A stretch of DNA of 55,011 bases, taken from positions 1 to 55,011 of the forward strand of contig JAJFJN010000093.1 of the NCBI GenBank assembly GCA_021773975.1, read 5' to 3'. Below the pieces are notes generated by a model, which searched no databases, was not told the origin of the DNA, and saw only the letters and a list, made by a program, of their open reading frames with translations. This document shows, piece by piece, positions 26,934 to 37,168 of this stretch. Made by a program: the position numbers and the translations under genes. The first letter of the stretch is position 1. Every line of letters begins with the position of its first letter. The DNA comes from Gammaproteobacteria bacterium (GTDB taxonomy: Bacteria > Pseudomonadota > Gammaproteobacteria > Chromatiales > Chromatiaceae).

Positions 26934-28190
26934 ATGCCAGTAAAATCTAAACTACAAGCATATAAGGATGTTTCTGTTAAGCAGTGGAATGATTGGACAT
27001 GGCAACTGGATAATCGTTTAAGTACAGTTGATGATATCGTTCGTGTATTGAACCCCTCTAGAAATATCATCGAAGGCATGGAGGCGGTGGCAAAAAATTT
27101 CAAACTTTCCATTACGCCTTATTACGCAAGTTTGATTGATATGCAATCAGCCTATTGCCCAATAAAATCCCAGGCGATACCTACTTTCGAAGAGGGTGAT
27201 TCACAGGAGAATGATTTTACTGATCCCTTAGAAGAAGATCGTGATTCACCCGTTCCAGGTTTAACTCATCGCTATCCAGACAGAGTATTGTTATTGGTCA
27301 CTGATGTATGTTCAATGTATTGCCGTCACTGCACACGCAGGCGGATGGTTGGGCAAGAGGATAGAACCTTTAATCCCAGGCAGTTTCAACAAGCAGTTGA
27401 TTATATTGCTGCCCATGAAGAGGTTCGGGATATTGTGATATCAGGTGGTGATCCTTTAATGCTAAGTGATCGAAAACTTGAAAAGATTTTGCGTGCGCTT
27501 AGAGCCATCCCACATGTCGAGATAATTCGTCTTGGCACGCGGCTACCAGTTGTGCTGCCCCAGCGAATCACACCCTCACTCATAAAGATGCTACGACAGT
27601 TTCATCCTATTTATATCTCCACACACTTTAATCATTCAAAGGAGATTACACCTGAGTCATCTAAGGCATGCACAATGTTGGCAGATGGTGGTTTTCCAAT
27701 ATCTAATCAGACCGTACTGTTACGTGGGGTTAATGATTGCCCGCATGTGATAAAGGAGTTGAACCAAAAACTACTGACTATTCGTGTGCGCCCCTACTAT
27801 CTTTTTCAGTGTGACCTCTCTAGAGGTATTTCGCATTTCCGCACATCACTTGGGCGTGGAATTCAAATTATTGAATCACTGAGGGGGCACACATCAGGGC
27901 TTGCTGTTCCCACCTTTGTTGTTGATCTTCCTGGTGGTGGTGGAAAGGTACCAGTAATGCCAAATTACTGTCTTTCTAGTTCAGATGATAAAACAGTGCT
28001 GAGAAACTTTGAAGGAGCAATCACTGTTTATCAGGAGCCACATAGTTGGGAATCAGTTTGTGGTCATGATGAAGCGTGCAGTAATGAGAAGAATAAAGCG
28101 AAGGCTGGCCCAGCTATGTTAATGAGCAACCCTCGTATGGTATTGGAGCCGCATAAGAGGCAGTTAGGTCGAAGGATAGTAAAAAAGTAG
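26934..28190 (+). CDS. kamA: L-lysine 2,3-aminomutase
   Basis: A radical-SAM, PLP-dependent enzyme that converts L-lysine to L-beta-lysine, the first step of the pathway. The ATG at 26934 is chosen because GGGAGG lies seven bases upstream; it gives 418 residues, close to the 416 of characterised clostridial enzymes, whereas the frame is open to 26907. The iron-sulfur motif CSMYCRHC has Cys126, Cys130 and Cys133. The PLP-lysine motif PGGGGK is near residue 338. These positions and the length favour KamA over the shorter EpmB-type protein-modifying homologue (about 340 residues). kamD follows after five bases. Confidence 0.95.
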   Translation: MPVKSKLQAYKDVSVKQWNDWTWQLDNRLSTVDDIVRVLNPSRNIIEGMEAVAKNFKLSITPYYASLIDMQSAYCPIKSQAIPTFEEGDSQENDFTDPLEEDRDSPVPGLTHRYPDRVLLLVTDVCSMYCRHCTRRRMVGQEDRTFNPRQFQQAVDYIAAHEEVRDIVISGGDPLMLSDRKLEKILRALRAIPHVEIIRLGTRLPVVLPQRITPSLIKMLRQFHPIYISTHFNHSKEITPESSKACTMLADGGFPISNQTVLLRGVNDCPHVIKELNQKLLTIRVRPYYLFQCDLSRGISHFRTSLGRGIQIIESLRGHTSGLAVPTFVVDLPGGGGKVPVMPNYCLSSSDDKTVLRNFEGAITVYQEPHSWESVCGHDEACSNEKNKAKAGPAMLMSNPRMVLEPHKRQLGRRIVKK

Positions 28191-28195
28191 TTGTT

Positions 28196-29746
28196 ATGGC
28201 ACATATTCCACTCAATCTAAAACAGATAAAACGGGTCAAGGATCTGGCAGGTCAGATTACAGATCAGGTTCACGGATTTATCGTTGAGCATTCATCGCTC
28301 TCTGTTGAGAGAGCGATCCTTCGACTCTATGGTGTTGATGGTCTGGCAGATTGCGGTGCGCCATTGCCTAATCGTGTTGTGGATATCTGGCAAAGTGACG
28401 GAAATATTGCAACAGGAATTTCACGTCCTTTTGCTGGAGCCATATTGGCATCTGGAGAATCACCCCAAAGAACTGCTGAACTGATTGCTCAGGGTAAACT
28501 TTTGCTAGGTGATTATGCGGGTGGCTCCCAAGAACAGATTGAAGAAAAAGAGCGTGAGTTGTCAGAAAAAGCGGTTGCGATACTTGAAGCATCAAAAACC
28601 AGAAAAGCAAAAAAGATAGAGAAAGTGCCGCTCCCTGTTCAGCCCTGGCGCTATTTGATTGTTGCTACCGGCGATATTTATGAGGATAGAACACAAGCGG
28701 AATCTGCCGTTTTCTCTGGTGCTGATATTATTGCAGTGATCCGTAGTACCGCCCAGTCACTTTTGGATTATGTCCCATACGGCCCTACCACAGAGGGGTT
28801 TGGTGGAACCTATGCAACGCAAGCAAATTTTAAAATCATGCGAGAGGCGTTGGATAAAGCCTCTATTAAACATGATAGATATGTCAGGTTGGTGAATTAT
28901 GCCTCTGGTCTTTGTATGGCTGAGATTGCAGCTTGTGCAGCAATTGAAGATCTGGATGTACTGTTGAATGATTCCATGTACGGCATATTGTTTCGTGATA
29001 TTAATATGCAGCGAACATTCATAGATCAATACTTTAGCCGGCTGATCTGTGCCAAGGCTGCAATTATTATCAATACAGGGGAAGACAATTATCTGACAAC
29101 GGCTCATGCAGTAGACAGCGCCCATACCGTTACTGCCTCTCAACTGATAAATGAAGCAATGGGAAAGAAAGCAAAACTAACAGATGATTTGCTTGGGTTA
29201 GGTCACGCCTTTGAGATAAATCCAGAAATAGAAAATGCCTTTCTCTATGAGCTTGCACATGCGCAGCTGGCTAAAGAGTTATTTCCAGATGCACCACTAA
29301 AATACATGCCGCCGACAAAGCATAAAAGTACCGATATTTTTTATTCACACTGCATGGACACGCTATTTAATTTGGCATCAGTTACAACCGGGCAGGGTAT
29401 TCACCTGACAGGTATTTTGACGGAGGCGCTGCATACGCCATTAATGCAGGACAGATACAAATCCATAAGCAGTGTCAATTATGTTTTTAATGTGGCACGT
29501 GATTTAGGTGAAGAGATTGAGTTTAAAAAAGAGGGGTTTATTGTAAAGCGTGCACAGCAGGTGCTGAATGAAACAGAGATGTTGTTAAATGAAATCTCTA
29601 ATGTAGGGCTGATGGAATCAATTTCACAAGGACGCTTTGCTGATATCAGTAGACCCGTTGATGGCGGCAAAGGGCTTGATGGCGTGTTCAAAAAAGGAGC
29701 TGATTATTCAAATCCAGTAATGGATATTCTGGAGGCTGTAGAATGA
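28196..29746 (+). CDS. kamD: Lysine 5,6-aminomutase alpha subunit
   Basis: The 516-residue large subunit of the adenosylcobalamin- and PLP-dependent mutase that moves the epsilon-amino group of beta-lysine to C5, giving 3,5-diaminohexanoate. Length is equal to characterised KamD. Recognisable stretches are YGVDGLADCGAPLPNRVVD, VIRSTAQSLLDYVPYGPTTE and PPTKHKSTDIFYSH. The subunit forms a TIM barrel that works with KamE. The stop overlaps the kamE start by four bases. The enzyme makes the cluster dependent on vitamin B12. Confidence 0.95.
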   Translation: MAHIPLNLKQIKRVKDLAGQITDQVHGFIVEHSSLSVERAILRLYGVDGLADCGAPLPNRVVDIWQSDGNIATGISRPFAGAILASGESPQRTAELIAQGKLLLGDYAGGSQEQIEEKERELSEKAVAILEASKTRKAKKIEKVPLPVQPWRYLIVATGDIYEDRTQAESAVFSGADIIAVIRSTAQSLLDYVPYGPTTEGFGGTYATQANFKIMREALDKASIKHDRYVRLVNYASGLCMAEIAACAAIEDLDVLLNDSMYGILFRDINMQRTFIDQYFSRLICAKAAIIINTGEDNYLTTAHAVDSAHTVTASQLINEAMGKKAKLTDDLLGLGHAFEINPEIENAFLYELAHAQLAKELFPDAPLKYMPPTKHKSTDIFYSHCMDTLFNLASVTTGQGIHLTGILTEALHTPLMQDRYKSISSVNYVFNVARDLGEEIEFKKEGFIVKRAQQVLNETEMLLNEISNVGLMESISQGRFADISRPVDGGKGLDGVFKKGADYSNPVMDILEAVE

Positions 29747-30510
29747 AAACAGATATCATAAAACCCTATGGCGATACGCTGAATGATGGGATTGTACAGC
29801 TCTCATTTACCCTCCCAGTTGAGAATGGAGCGCGAGCTAAAAAAGCTGCAGAACGCTATGTAAAAAAACTTAACTTTGAGAAAGTTACAGTTGTTCATGC
29901 TAAAAAGATAGCGGATGGCTTCACATGTTTCATGGTGTATGCCAGCGCAAAACCCACTATTGATTATTCAAAGGTAGAAGCTAAGGAAGCAGAATTTGAG
30001 CATATGGATTACTACAAGATAAATGCCATGATTAAAGAGAGTATTGGCCGCCCAATTATTGCAGTAGGTGCAACCATTGGACATGATGCACATACTGTAG
30101 GCATTGATGCCATTATGAATATGAAAGGCTATAACATGGATTATGGTCTTGAGCGTTACCCGGAAATTAAAGCGTACAATCTTGGTGCACAGGTTTCATG
30201 TGAAAATCTGATAAAAGCAGCAATCAAATATAAAGCAGATGTCATCCTTGCCTCTCAAACAGTAACTCAGAAAGAGAGTCATATTCTCAATTTTACTGAA
30301 TTGGTTAACCAATCAATAATTGCAGGTATAAGAGATGAAATTGTGCTGCTTGCCGGTGGTGCAAAAATCTCCAATGAGATTGCCATACAGCTTGGTTATG
30401 ATGCGGGCTTTGGAGCTAACACTGTTCCCTCACAGGTTGCCTCATTCATGGTAACGCAGTTAATTAAGCTTATGCATCCAACAAAAAAACAGACACGAGA
30501 CAGTGCATAA
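29743..30510 (+). CDS. kamE: Lysine 5,6-aminomutase beta subunit (B12-binding)
   Basis: A 255-residue subunit carrying the cobalamin-binding Rossmann domain. The DxHxxG motif is DAHTVG at 115-120, followed by the usual nucleotide-tail loop and [11 protein letters not shown]. It supplies both the B12 site and the PLP lysine to the KamDE complex. Start and stop overlap kamD (four bases) and kal (one base), so the three are strictly co-translated. No kamB or kamC type accessory or reactivation gene is present next to it, unlike the usual clostridial clusters. Confidence 0.95.
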   Translation: MKTDIIKPYGDTLNDGIVQLSFTLPVENGARAKKAAERYVKKLNFEKVTVVHAKKIADGFTCFMVYASAKPTIDYSKVEAKEAEFEHMDYYKINAMIKESIGRPIIAVGATIGHDAHTVGIDAIMNMKGYNMDYGLERYPEIKAYNLGAQVSCENLIKAAIKYKADVILASQTVTQKESHILNFTELVNQSIIAGIRDEIVLLAGGAKISNEIAIQLGYDAGFGANTVPSQVASFMVTQLIKLMHPTKKQTRDSA

Positions 30511-30902
30511 TGGAAACCCGTTTTAAAGTACGGCTCAGTCAACATGATGCACATTATGGTGGCAACCTTGTTGACGGCGCTAAGATGCTGGTTTTATTTG
30601 GAGATGCGGCAACCGAGCTATTGATTAGATATGATGGTGATGAAGGACTCCTTCGCGCCTATAGTACGGTGGAATTCTTAGCCCCGGTATATGCGGGTGA
30701 TTTTGTTGAGGTGGTTGCAAAGATAATCAAGGTAGGAAATACCGCTCGGGAAATGGAGTTTGAAGCCTGGAAGGTTATCTCAACATCACCTGAAATTAAT
30801 GAATCAGCAGCCTCTGTACTTGATACCCCCATCCTGGTTTGCAAAGCTAAGGGAACATGCATTACCCCTGCAGATAAACAACGGGTTACGCAGGGTGCAT
30901 GA
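30510..30902 (+). CDS. kal: 3-aminobutyryl-CoA ammonia-lyase
   Basis: A 130-residue hot-dog fold enzyme that removes ammonia from L-3-aminobutyryl-CoA to give crotonyl-CoA. The start [16 protein letters not shown] and the middle SAGD-like [11 protein letters not shown] segment fit the family, and the length is normal. The start ATG shares one base with the kamE stop. The last eight bases overlap the proposed kce start. Confidence 0.9.
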   Translation: METRFKVRLSQHDAHYGGNLVDGAKMLVLFGDAATELLIRYDGDEGLLRAYSTVEFLAPVYAGDFVEVVAKIIKVGNTAREMEFEAWKVISTSPEINESAASVLDTPILVCKAKGTCITPADKQRVTQGA

Positions 30903-31713
30903 TCCTCTTATTATCACCTGTGCAGTTATCGGTGCTGAGCTTACAAAGACTGATAGTTCATATCTACCTTTAACACCTGATGAAATTGCCAGTTCAGCAG
31001 TAGAGGCAGTTAAGGCAGGTGCTCATATCATCCATCTACATGTGCGTGATGACAATGGAAAGCCATCGCAAAGTGTAGCGCTATTTGAACAAATCTCTAA
31101 AGCAATTAGTAGGCAGTGTGACTGTATTCTTCAATACTCTACGGGTGGTGCTGTTGGAACACCGCTTAATGAAAGAATAGCCCCGCTAAAACTAAAACCT
31201 GATATGGCAACACTCTCAATGGGCACCATGAATTTTGGTGGTGAAATTTTTGAAAACAGTGAAGTGACTATTCACTCTATAGCTGCTGCCATTCAAGATA
31301 ATGGAATTGTGCCAGAGCTGGAAATATTTGATTCCGGCATGTTGGATACGACCTGCCGGTTTATTCAAAAAGGCTATCTACCTGATAAATTCCATGTTGA
31401 TTTCGTGCTTGGTGTACCTGGTGGTATGAATGGCGATCTAAAAAATCTCATGTTTTTAATTAACCAGCTTAAGCCTGAACAATCCTGGAGTGTTGCAGGT
31501 ATAGGGAAACATCAATTGCCGCTCTCCACGCATGCCATCGCAATGGGGGGACACGTGCGTGTTGGATTTGAAGATAATATCTATTATAAAAAAGGCGAGC
31601 TGGCAAAAAGCAATGCCGAATTTGTATTGCGTATTGTGCGTCTGGCCTCAGAATTAAATCGGCCTGTAGCGACCTTGGAACAAGCCAAATCCACTCTTTT
31701 TTTAAAGGGTTAA
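30895..31713 (+). CDS. kce: 3-keto-5-aminohexanoate cleavage enzyme
   Basis: A BKACE-family enzyme that condenses 5-amino-3-oxohexanoate with acetyl-CoA and splits it into acetoacetate and L-3-aminobutyryl-CoA. The frame is open from 30760, but that part lies inside kal; a GTG at 30895 gives a 272-residue protein starting just before [14 protein letters not shown], as in known Kce proteins of about 276 residues. Motifs include HIIHLHVRD (metal-binding His pair), STGGA, GTMNFG and [10 protein letters not shown]. The final domain ends normally, and the gene converges on 31735 with only 21 bases between. Confidence 0.93.
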   Translation: MHDPLIITCAVIGAELTKTDSSYLPLTPDEIASSAVEAVKAGAHIIHLHVRDDNGKPSQSVALFEQISKAISRQCDCILQYSTGGAVGTPLNERIAPLKLKPDMATLSMGTMNFGGEIFENSEVTIHSIAAAIQDNGIVPELEIFDSGMLDTTCRFIQKGYLPDKFHVDFVLGVPGGMNGDLKNLMFLINQLKPEQSWSVAGIGKHQLPLSTHAIAMGGHVRVGFEDNIYYKKGELAKSNAEFVLRIVRLASELNRPVATLEQAKSTLFLKG

Positions 31714-31734
31714 CCAGGGCTGCGCTTGGTTGTC

Positions 31735-32382
31735 TTAATCCGCTGCAGCCAATAAGGTCGATTGGAGCATCAAGATATCCATAGTTAACCCATCTTGTTC
31801 GTTTATTGTCTGTGTGAGCTGCTTCTTTGCCTGGGTGTGAGAGAATTTCCTATGGGAAGCATAGAGCAATCCACCTGGCATGATAATAGAGATGAGGGCA
31901 TCTTTAGCATTGAAGGCACTATCTTCTACTGTCTGACTCATAGCGACTTGTTTTGCATTTAGAGTAGAAAGCAACTGCTGGCTTTGATTGATCAGTGCTG
32001 CTGTGGTTGGGGCAGGGATGTTAGAGATTAGTTCAGAATCGTGCTTGATTGTTAACCATGTTTGTTGCTGATGGTTGTTATCTAACAATGCGCCATGAGG
32101 GTTCGGACTATTTTGATCTAGCAAAAGTGTGGTGGTATATCTGCTGTTGTCTGCAGTATTTAATATGTTTTTGAGCTTTGTTTTTTCATGGGCAATTAAC
32201 TGTTGAAGTAAACTCGCCTGTTTTACAGCAGAGAATGTAGAGAGAGCAGAGGCTAATGTATGGCTTAAATCCATGCTCATCCACCTCATTTTTGAATGAG
32301 AGTCATTAGTGGCATGGGCAATCTGAGTGCTCAAGGCGACCAGACCAATAAAAAGAATTGTGGTATATCGAATAGACGTCAT
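31735..32382 (-). CDS. Hypothetical periplasmic protein
   Basis: A 215-residue protein with a clear signal peptide (hydrophobic TILFIGLVALSTQIAHA, cleaved at about 24). The mature part is helical and rich in Gln, Leu, Ser and Thr (LLQQLIAHEKTKLKN, LINQSQQLLSTLNAKQ), with a hydrophobic stretch around IIMPGGLLYAS near residue 170. No catalytic motif or known domain is recognisable. It is alone on the minus strand between kce and uup. Confidence 0.6.
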   Translation of the reverse strand: MTSIRYTTILFIGLVALSTQIAHATNDSHSKMRWMSMDLSHTLASALSTFSAVKQASLLQQLIAHEKTKLKNILNTADNSRYTTTLLLDQNSPNPHGALLDNNHQQQTWLTIKHDSELISNIPAPTTAALINQSQQLLSTLNAKQVAMSQTVEDSAFNAKDALISIIMPGGLLYASHRKFSHTQAKKQLTQTINEQDGLTMDILMLQSTLLAAAD

Positions 32383-32577
32383 AGATGCGCTTTTTTGTTA
32401 ATACGATGAATAGAAACAGCCGTGATTGTACCACTCAGGTGATCGGCAAATAGGATGCAATGTACTGGGAATTACTTAATGTTTTATAAATCATGTGATT
32501 TTTTTGTTTTGATCTTGTGGCATATGAGTATCTGGTTGCGACGGAATTATGAATATCTAAAAAATGATGAGTCCGCT

Positions 32578-32616
32578 ATTTACCAAAGAAGGAGAGGCTT
32601 AGCTGATTTGGTAAAT
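32578..32616. repeat. Hairpin with perfect 10-bp stem
   Basis: ATTTACCAAA at 32578-32587 and TTTGGTAAAT at 32607-32616 pair around a 19-base loop containing GGAGAGG, followed by T/A-rich sequence. It is in the 333-base gap between the periplasmic gene and uup, where no credible gene is seen. It may be a weak terminator or a small structured RNA. Confidence 0.4.
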
Positions 32617-32715
32617 TTTAAAATTTTTACATTGTTTTGGCATATAACAGCACGCACATGCCAGTAGTGGTTTACAATCGCTCTTTTTTTTCAATTCGCA
32701 ACCTATATTTGCCCT

Positions 32716-34593
32716 ATGCCTATTCTTACCCTAAACAATCTACAGCTGAGCTTTGGTGGCCCGCTGTTGCTGGATAACGTCAACCTGAGCATTGACCGTG
32801 GTGAGCGGATCTGTCTGCTGGGGCGCAATGGTGCTGGCAAATCAACACTGATGAAGCTTATTGCCGGTGAGCTAAAGCCTGATGATGGCGAGATGGTTGT
32901 GGAGAAGGGCTCATGCATTGTGCGCCTGACCCAGGAGGTGCCTGAAGGTATCGATGGCTCGGTGTTTGATGTGGTCTCCAGTGGTTTGGGCGAAGTAGGG
33001 GATTTGGTGCGGGAGTATCACCATATCATTGTGAAACTCGAGACTGATTGCAGTGAAGCGCTGTTGGAGAAGCTCTCTCGTGTGCAGCAAAAGCTGGAGG
33101 CGGCTGATGGCTGGCAGATGGAGCAGCGGGTAGAGTCAGTTGTCACCCGTTTGAGTTTGGATGCAGATATCGAATTTGCTGCGCTCTCCGGTGGGCTCAA
33201 GCGTCGTGTGTTGTTGGCACGGGCTTTGGTGTTGGAGCCAGATCTGCTGTTGCTGGATGAGCCAACCAACCATCTGGATATCGCCTCCATTGAGTGGTTG
33301 GAGGAGTTCTTGCTTAGCTACGGTGGCAGCCTGCTGTTTATTACCCATGACCGTATGTTCCTACGTCGATTAGCCACGCGTATCCTGGAGCTGGATCGCG
33401 GTCAGCTGACCGATTGGCCAGGCGATTTCGACAACTTCCTGCGTCGTAAAGATGAGATGCTGAATGCAGAAGAGAAGGAAAATGCCCGCTTTGATAAAAA
33501 GCTAGCGCAAGAGGAGGTCTGGATACGCCAGGGTATCAAGGCTCGCCGCACCCGTAATGAGGGACGCGTGCGTGCTTTGGAAACGATGCGCAGTGAGCGT
33601 AGCCAACGGCGTGAGCGCACAGGCCAGGTAAAGATGGGCGTTCAGAGTGGTGAGCGTTCGGGCAAGTTGGTGGTTGAGGTTAAAAATGTGGATTACGCCT
33701 GGGATGGCGATCCCATTATTAAAGGCCTCTCTACTACCATTATGCGTGGTGACAAGATCGGCATCATCGGCCCCAATGGTGCGGGCAAGAGTACACTGCT
33801 TGGCCTGCTATTAGGCAAACTGCAACCTAACAGTGGCACTATCAAGATGGGTACCAAGGTTGAAGTGGCCTATTTTGATCAGCTGCGTGCTGCGCTGGAT
33901 GAAGATAAATCGGTACAGGATAACGTGGGTGGTGGCAGTGATAAAGTCACCATCAATGGTCGCGACAAACACATTGTCAGCTATCTACAGGATTTTCTGT
34001 TTAGCCCTGAGCGTATCCGCACCCCGGTGCGCGCCCTCTCCGGTGGTGAGCGTAACCGCCTGCTGCTGGCCAAACTCTTCACCAAACCCTGCAATGTACT
34101 GGTGATGGATGAGCCAACCAATGATCTGGATGCCGAGACACTGGACCTATTAGAAGAGCTGCTATTAGGCTATGAAGGCACCCTGTTATTGGTCAGCCAT
34201 GATCGTGCCTTTCTCAATAATGTAGTGACCAGTAGCCTTGTGTTTGAAGGTAAGAACCAGGTTAATGAATATATTGGTGGTTATGATGATTGGTTAAAGC
34301 AACGTAGGATTGCTGCACCCACCAAATCCCAACCTGAAAAAAAATCAACGGCAACACCCAAGCCGGAATCAAAACCAGTAAAGCGGAGTTATAAAGACCA
34401 GCGTGATCTGGATAATTTGCCTAAACTTATTGAAGAGTTGGATACAGAGCTGGAAGCGGTTCAAGCTGAAATGGCTGACCCTGATTTTTATAAGCGAGAT
34501 CAGAGTGAGATCGCTGCAATTAATGATCGCATGGCAGAAGTAGAGGGGAAACTTGCCGCTGCTTACGCACGATGGGAGGAGTTGGAGGGGTAA
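32716..34593 (+). CDS. uup: ABC-F family ATPase Uup
   Basis: A 625-residue soluble protein with two ABC domains in tandem and no membrane domain. Walker A motifs are GRNGAGKST near residue 36 and GPNGAGKST near 354; signatures are LSGGLKRRV and LSGGERNRL; Walker B regions are LLLLDEPTNHLD and VMDEPTNDLD. The Uup-type interdomain linker (KKLAQEEVWIRQGIKARRTR) and the C-terminal coiled coil (LIEELDTELEAVQAEM) distinguish it from EttA. The family acts on ribosomes and branched DNA intermediates and affects transposon excision. Confidence 0.93.
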   Translation: MPILTLNNLQLSFGGPLLLDNVNLSIDRGERICLLGRNGAGKSTLMKLIAGELKPDDGEMVVEKGSCIVRLTQEVPEGIDGSVFDVVSSGLGEVGDLVREYHHIIVKLETDCSEALLEKLSRVQQKLEAADGWQMEQRVESVVTRLSLDADIEFAALSGGLKRRVLLARALVLEPDLLLLDEPTNHLDIASIEWLEEFLLSYGGSLLFITHDRMFLRRLATRILELDRGQLTDWPGDFDNFLRRKDEMLNAEEKENARFDKKLAQEEVWIRQGIKARRTRNEGRVRALETMRSERSQRRERTGQVKMGVQSGERSGKLVVEVKNVDYAWDGDPIIKGLSTTIMRGDKIGIIGPNGAGKSTLLGLLLGKLQPNSGTIKMGTKVEVAYFDQLRAALDEDKSVQDNVGGGSDKVTINGRDKHIVSYLQDFLFSPERIRTPVRALSGGERNRLLLAKLFTKPCNVLVMDEPTNDLDAETLDLLEELLLGYEGTLLLVSHDRAFLNNVVTSSLVFEGKNQVNEYIGGYDDWLKQRRIAAPTKSQPEKKSTATPKPESKPVKRSYKDQRDLDNLPKLIEELDTELEAVQAEMADPDFYKRDQSEIAAINDRMAEVEGKLAAAYARWEELEG

Positions 34594-34643
34594 AGCCCTA
34601 ATTGACTTATCTACCATCCACGACAGATGAAATGAGGTAATGC

Positions 34644-35027
34644 ATGTACTATATAGTTGAAAGTGATAAGTCCTTTGATCAGGCTTCAGCCGATCTGGAC
34701 GTGGCAGTTAAAAACAATGGCTTTGGTGTGCTGCATGTACATGACATTGGAAATACACTGCGTAGTAAAGGCGTTGCATTTGAAGAGCAGTGTAAGGTAT
34801 TTGAAGTCTGCAACCCTGTGCAGGCAGCAAAGGTTCTATCAGTGGATATGCGCCTGAATATGGCGCTGCCATGTCGTATCTCTGTCTATACAGAACAGGG
34901 TAAAACAAAGATTGGTCTTATCAAACCTGTGGGCATACTTTCTGCACTATCTCAGGATGCCAGTTTGGTAGAGGTGGCTGAAGAGGTTGAAGCAAAGACG
35001 ATTAAGATGGTTGATGAGGCCAAATAG
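34644..35027 (+). CDS. DUF302 domain protein
   Basis: A 127-residue cytoplasmic protein with the DUF302 pattern: YYIVESDKSFDQASADLDVA at the start, then HDIGNTLRSKGVAFEEQCKV, FEVCNPVQAAKVL and LPCRISVYTEQGKT. Many homologues occur in sulfur-oxidising and other chemolithotrophic bacteria; no biochemical function is known. GAGG lies about eight bases before the start. It is separated from uup by 50 bases and may share its transcript. Confidence 0.85.
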   Translation: MYYIVESDKSFDQASADLDVAVKNNGFGVLHVHDIGNTLRSKGVAFEEQCKVFEVCNPVQAAKVLSVDMRLNMALPCRISVYTEQGKTKIGLIKPVGILSALSQDASLVEVAEEVEAKTIKMVDEAK

Positions 35028-35047
35028 CTATTTGCTTTGATACTGTA

Positions 35048-37168
35048 TTAAAGTCCAGCGAGCACACACCTCAGGATGCCGTAATCATACTTTTCATCCA
35101 GTGCTTCGTAGATGGGCTTTAGTGCGCCATCTTTTTCAGCATCTAACATCTCCAGTGTATTTACGATCTCACTATATTGCGTGTCGTCCAATGGCAACGC
35201 TTTGCGGGCATCGATACGGCCATCGGCGATTGCTTCAGCTAGATGAGTGTAGATGGTAGATGGCTTGAGGTTACGCTCTTTGGCAATAACTTCGGCATCT
35301 TTGCCCTGCTGGTGCAGTGCCAGGGTCTCATTGACTGTATCGCTTAAGTTATTATCGAGCAGTTCAGGCAGTGGGTATTTAGCAATCTCTGTTAGAAATT
35401 GCTTGCCGTAGTGTTTGAGTTTCTGTTCGCCCACACCGGAGATGTAACGCAGGGTCTCTGCTGTTGTGGGGCGACTCCTGGCCATCTCCGACAATGTTGT
35501 GTCATGAAAGATGACATAGGGTGGCACGCCCTGTTCTTGAGAGAGTTTGAGGCGAAGTGCACGCAGGGCTTCAAACAGCGGTTCATCGATGGAGCGCAAG
35601 TCTTGTTGCTTGCGATGGCCTTTCTCTTTTTTGCTCTTTTCAGGTTTGCTTATTTTACGTAGTGCAAGCTTCTGTTCGCCGCGCAATACCGGACGGCATT
35701 TTTCGGTCAGTTTGAGCGCGCCGTAACCATCAATATCCACACAGAGATAACCCTGTGCAATCAGTTGACGAAAAATAGTGCGCCACTCCACAGCGGTGTG
35801 CTCAGTGCCAATACCATAGGTGCTGATCTGATCATGTTGATTCTTTTTGATGCGCTCGTCATCCTTGCCGGTGAGCACATCAATGATGTAATTAACCCCA
35901 AAACGTTGGTTGGTGCGGTAGACGGTTGAAAGCGCTTTTTGTACAGAAACAGAGGCATCCCAGGTTTGAGGTGGGTGAGTGCAGTTGTCACAATTGCCAC
36001 AAGGCTCTGCCAGAGTCTCATCCAAGTAAGCTAACAGGGATTGGCGGCGGCAGCTGATGAGTTCACAAAGCCCCAGCATGGCCTCCAGTTTTTGCAGAGC
36101 GATACGTTTAAACTGCTCGTCGGCATCACCCTCCTGCATCATCTGACGTAGGGTGATGACATCCTGTAGCCCGTAAGCCATCCAGGCATTGGCGGGTTCA
36201 CCATCTCGCCCAGCACGCCCTGTCTCTTGATAGTATGCCTCAATGCTTTTGGGTAGATTGAGATGAGCTACAAAGCGCACATCAGGTTTATCGATCCCCA
36301 TACCAAAGGCGATGGTAGCGACAATGATGACGCCCTCTTCACGTAGGAATCGTTCCTGGTGTTGTTGCCTCATCTCGCTGGGTAAACCTGCATGATAGGG
36401 TAGGGCGGTTCGTCCTTTGGCTGCCAACCACTGGGCAATGCTCTCTGTCTTCTTGCGTGATAGGCAGTAGATGATGCCGGCATCCTGTGGATGTTCGCGC
36501 TGGATAAAACGCCAGAGCTGATCTTTGGCGTTTTGCCCTTCACTAAGGGCGTAGTGAATATTAGGTCGGTCAAAGCTATTGAGAAATACAGCCGCCTGCT
36601 GCAGGTTCAGCTGCTCGATAATCTCAGTGCGGGTGCGCTGGTCTGCGGTTGCTGTCAGTGCAATACGTGGTACATCAGGATAACGCTCATGCAGGATGGA
36701 TAGCTGCTGATACTCCTTACGGAAATCATGTCCCCACTGGGAGACACAGTGGGCCTCATCAATGGCGAATAGGGCAACCTGGATTTGATCCAATAGGCTG
36801 AGCATGCGCTCGGTCATTAGCCGCTCGGGGGCAATGTATAGGAGATCCAGCTCTCCATTCAGTAGCTCCTGCTCAATCTGCTGCTGACTGGCATGATCCA
36901 GAGTGGAGTTGAGATAGGCGGCCCGGATACCCAGCTGCCTGAGGGCACTTACCTGATCCTGCATCAGGGCGATCAATGGTGAGATCACCACGCCCACCCC
37001 ATCTCGAACCAGAGCTGGGATCTGATAACAGAGGGATTTGCCGCCACCCGTGGGCATTAAGGTCAGGGCATCTTTTCCCTCCAGCAGAGATTGGATGATA
37101 CCCGCCTGATTATGCCGAAAACTGCTATAGCCGAAGGTGGTTTTGAGGATTTGCTGAGCGCGTTGCAT
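35048..37168 (-). CDS. recQ: ATP-dependent DNA helicase RecQ
   Basis: A 706-residue RecQ helicase acting in recombination and replication repair. The N-terminal helicase has Walker [15 protein letters not shown] near residue 38, [14 protein letters not shown] and the RecQ motif VI ([13 protein letters not shown]). A zinc-binding region (CELISCRRQ.., CGNCDNC), a winged-helix RQC domain and a C-terminal HRDC-like region ([20 protein letters not shown]) follow. The C-terminal extension ([13 protein letters not shown]) makes it longer than E. coli RecQ. The start overlaps the sulP stop by one base, so the two are co-transcribed. Confidence 0.95.
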   Translation of the reverse strand: MQRAQQILKTTFGYSSFRHNQAGIIQSLLEGKDALTLMPTGGGKSLCYQIPALVRDGVGVVISPLIALMQDQVSALRQLGIRAAYLNSTLDHASQQQIEQELLNGELDLLYIAPERLMTERMLSLLDQIQVALFAIDEAHCVSQWGHDFRKEYQQLSILHERYPDVPRIALTATADQRTRTEIIEQLNLQQAAVFLNSFDRPNIHYALSEGQNAKDQLWRFIQREHPQDAGIIYCLSRKKTESIAQWLAAKGRTALPYHAGLPSEMRQQHQERFLREEGVIIVATIAFGMGIDKPDVRFVAHLNLPKSIEAYYQETGRAGRDGEPANAWMAYGLQDVITLRQMMQEGDADEQFKRIALQKLEAMLGLCELISCRRQSLLAYLDETLAEPCGNCDNCTHPPQTWDASVSVQKALSTVYRTNQRFGVNYIIDVLTGKDDERIKKNQHDQISTYGIGTEHTAVEWRTIFRQLIAQGYLCVDIDGYGALKLTEKCRPVLRGEQKLALRKISKPEKSKKEKGHRKQQDLRSIDEPLFEALRALRLKLSQEQGVPPYVIFHDTTLSEMARSRPTTAETLRYISGVGEQKLKHYGKQFLTEIAKYPLPELLDNNLSDTVNETLALHQQGKDAEVIAKERNLKPSTIYTHLAEAIADGRIDARKALPLDDTQYSEIVNTLEMLDAEKDGALKPIYEALDEKYDYGILRCVLAGL

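Noticed and set aside
30760-30894. Upstream extension of kce to an ATG at 30760
   Set aside because: It lies entirely within kal in another frame and adds 45 residues not found in Kce proteins; the GTG at 30895 fits family length.
32455-32667. 70-codon plus-strand ORF before uup
   Set aside because: Odd composition, no ribosome-binding site, and it runs through a perfect hairpin; more likely noncoding.
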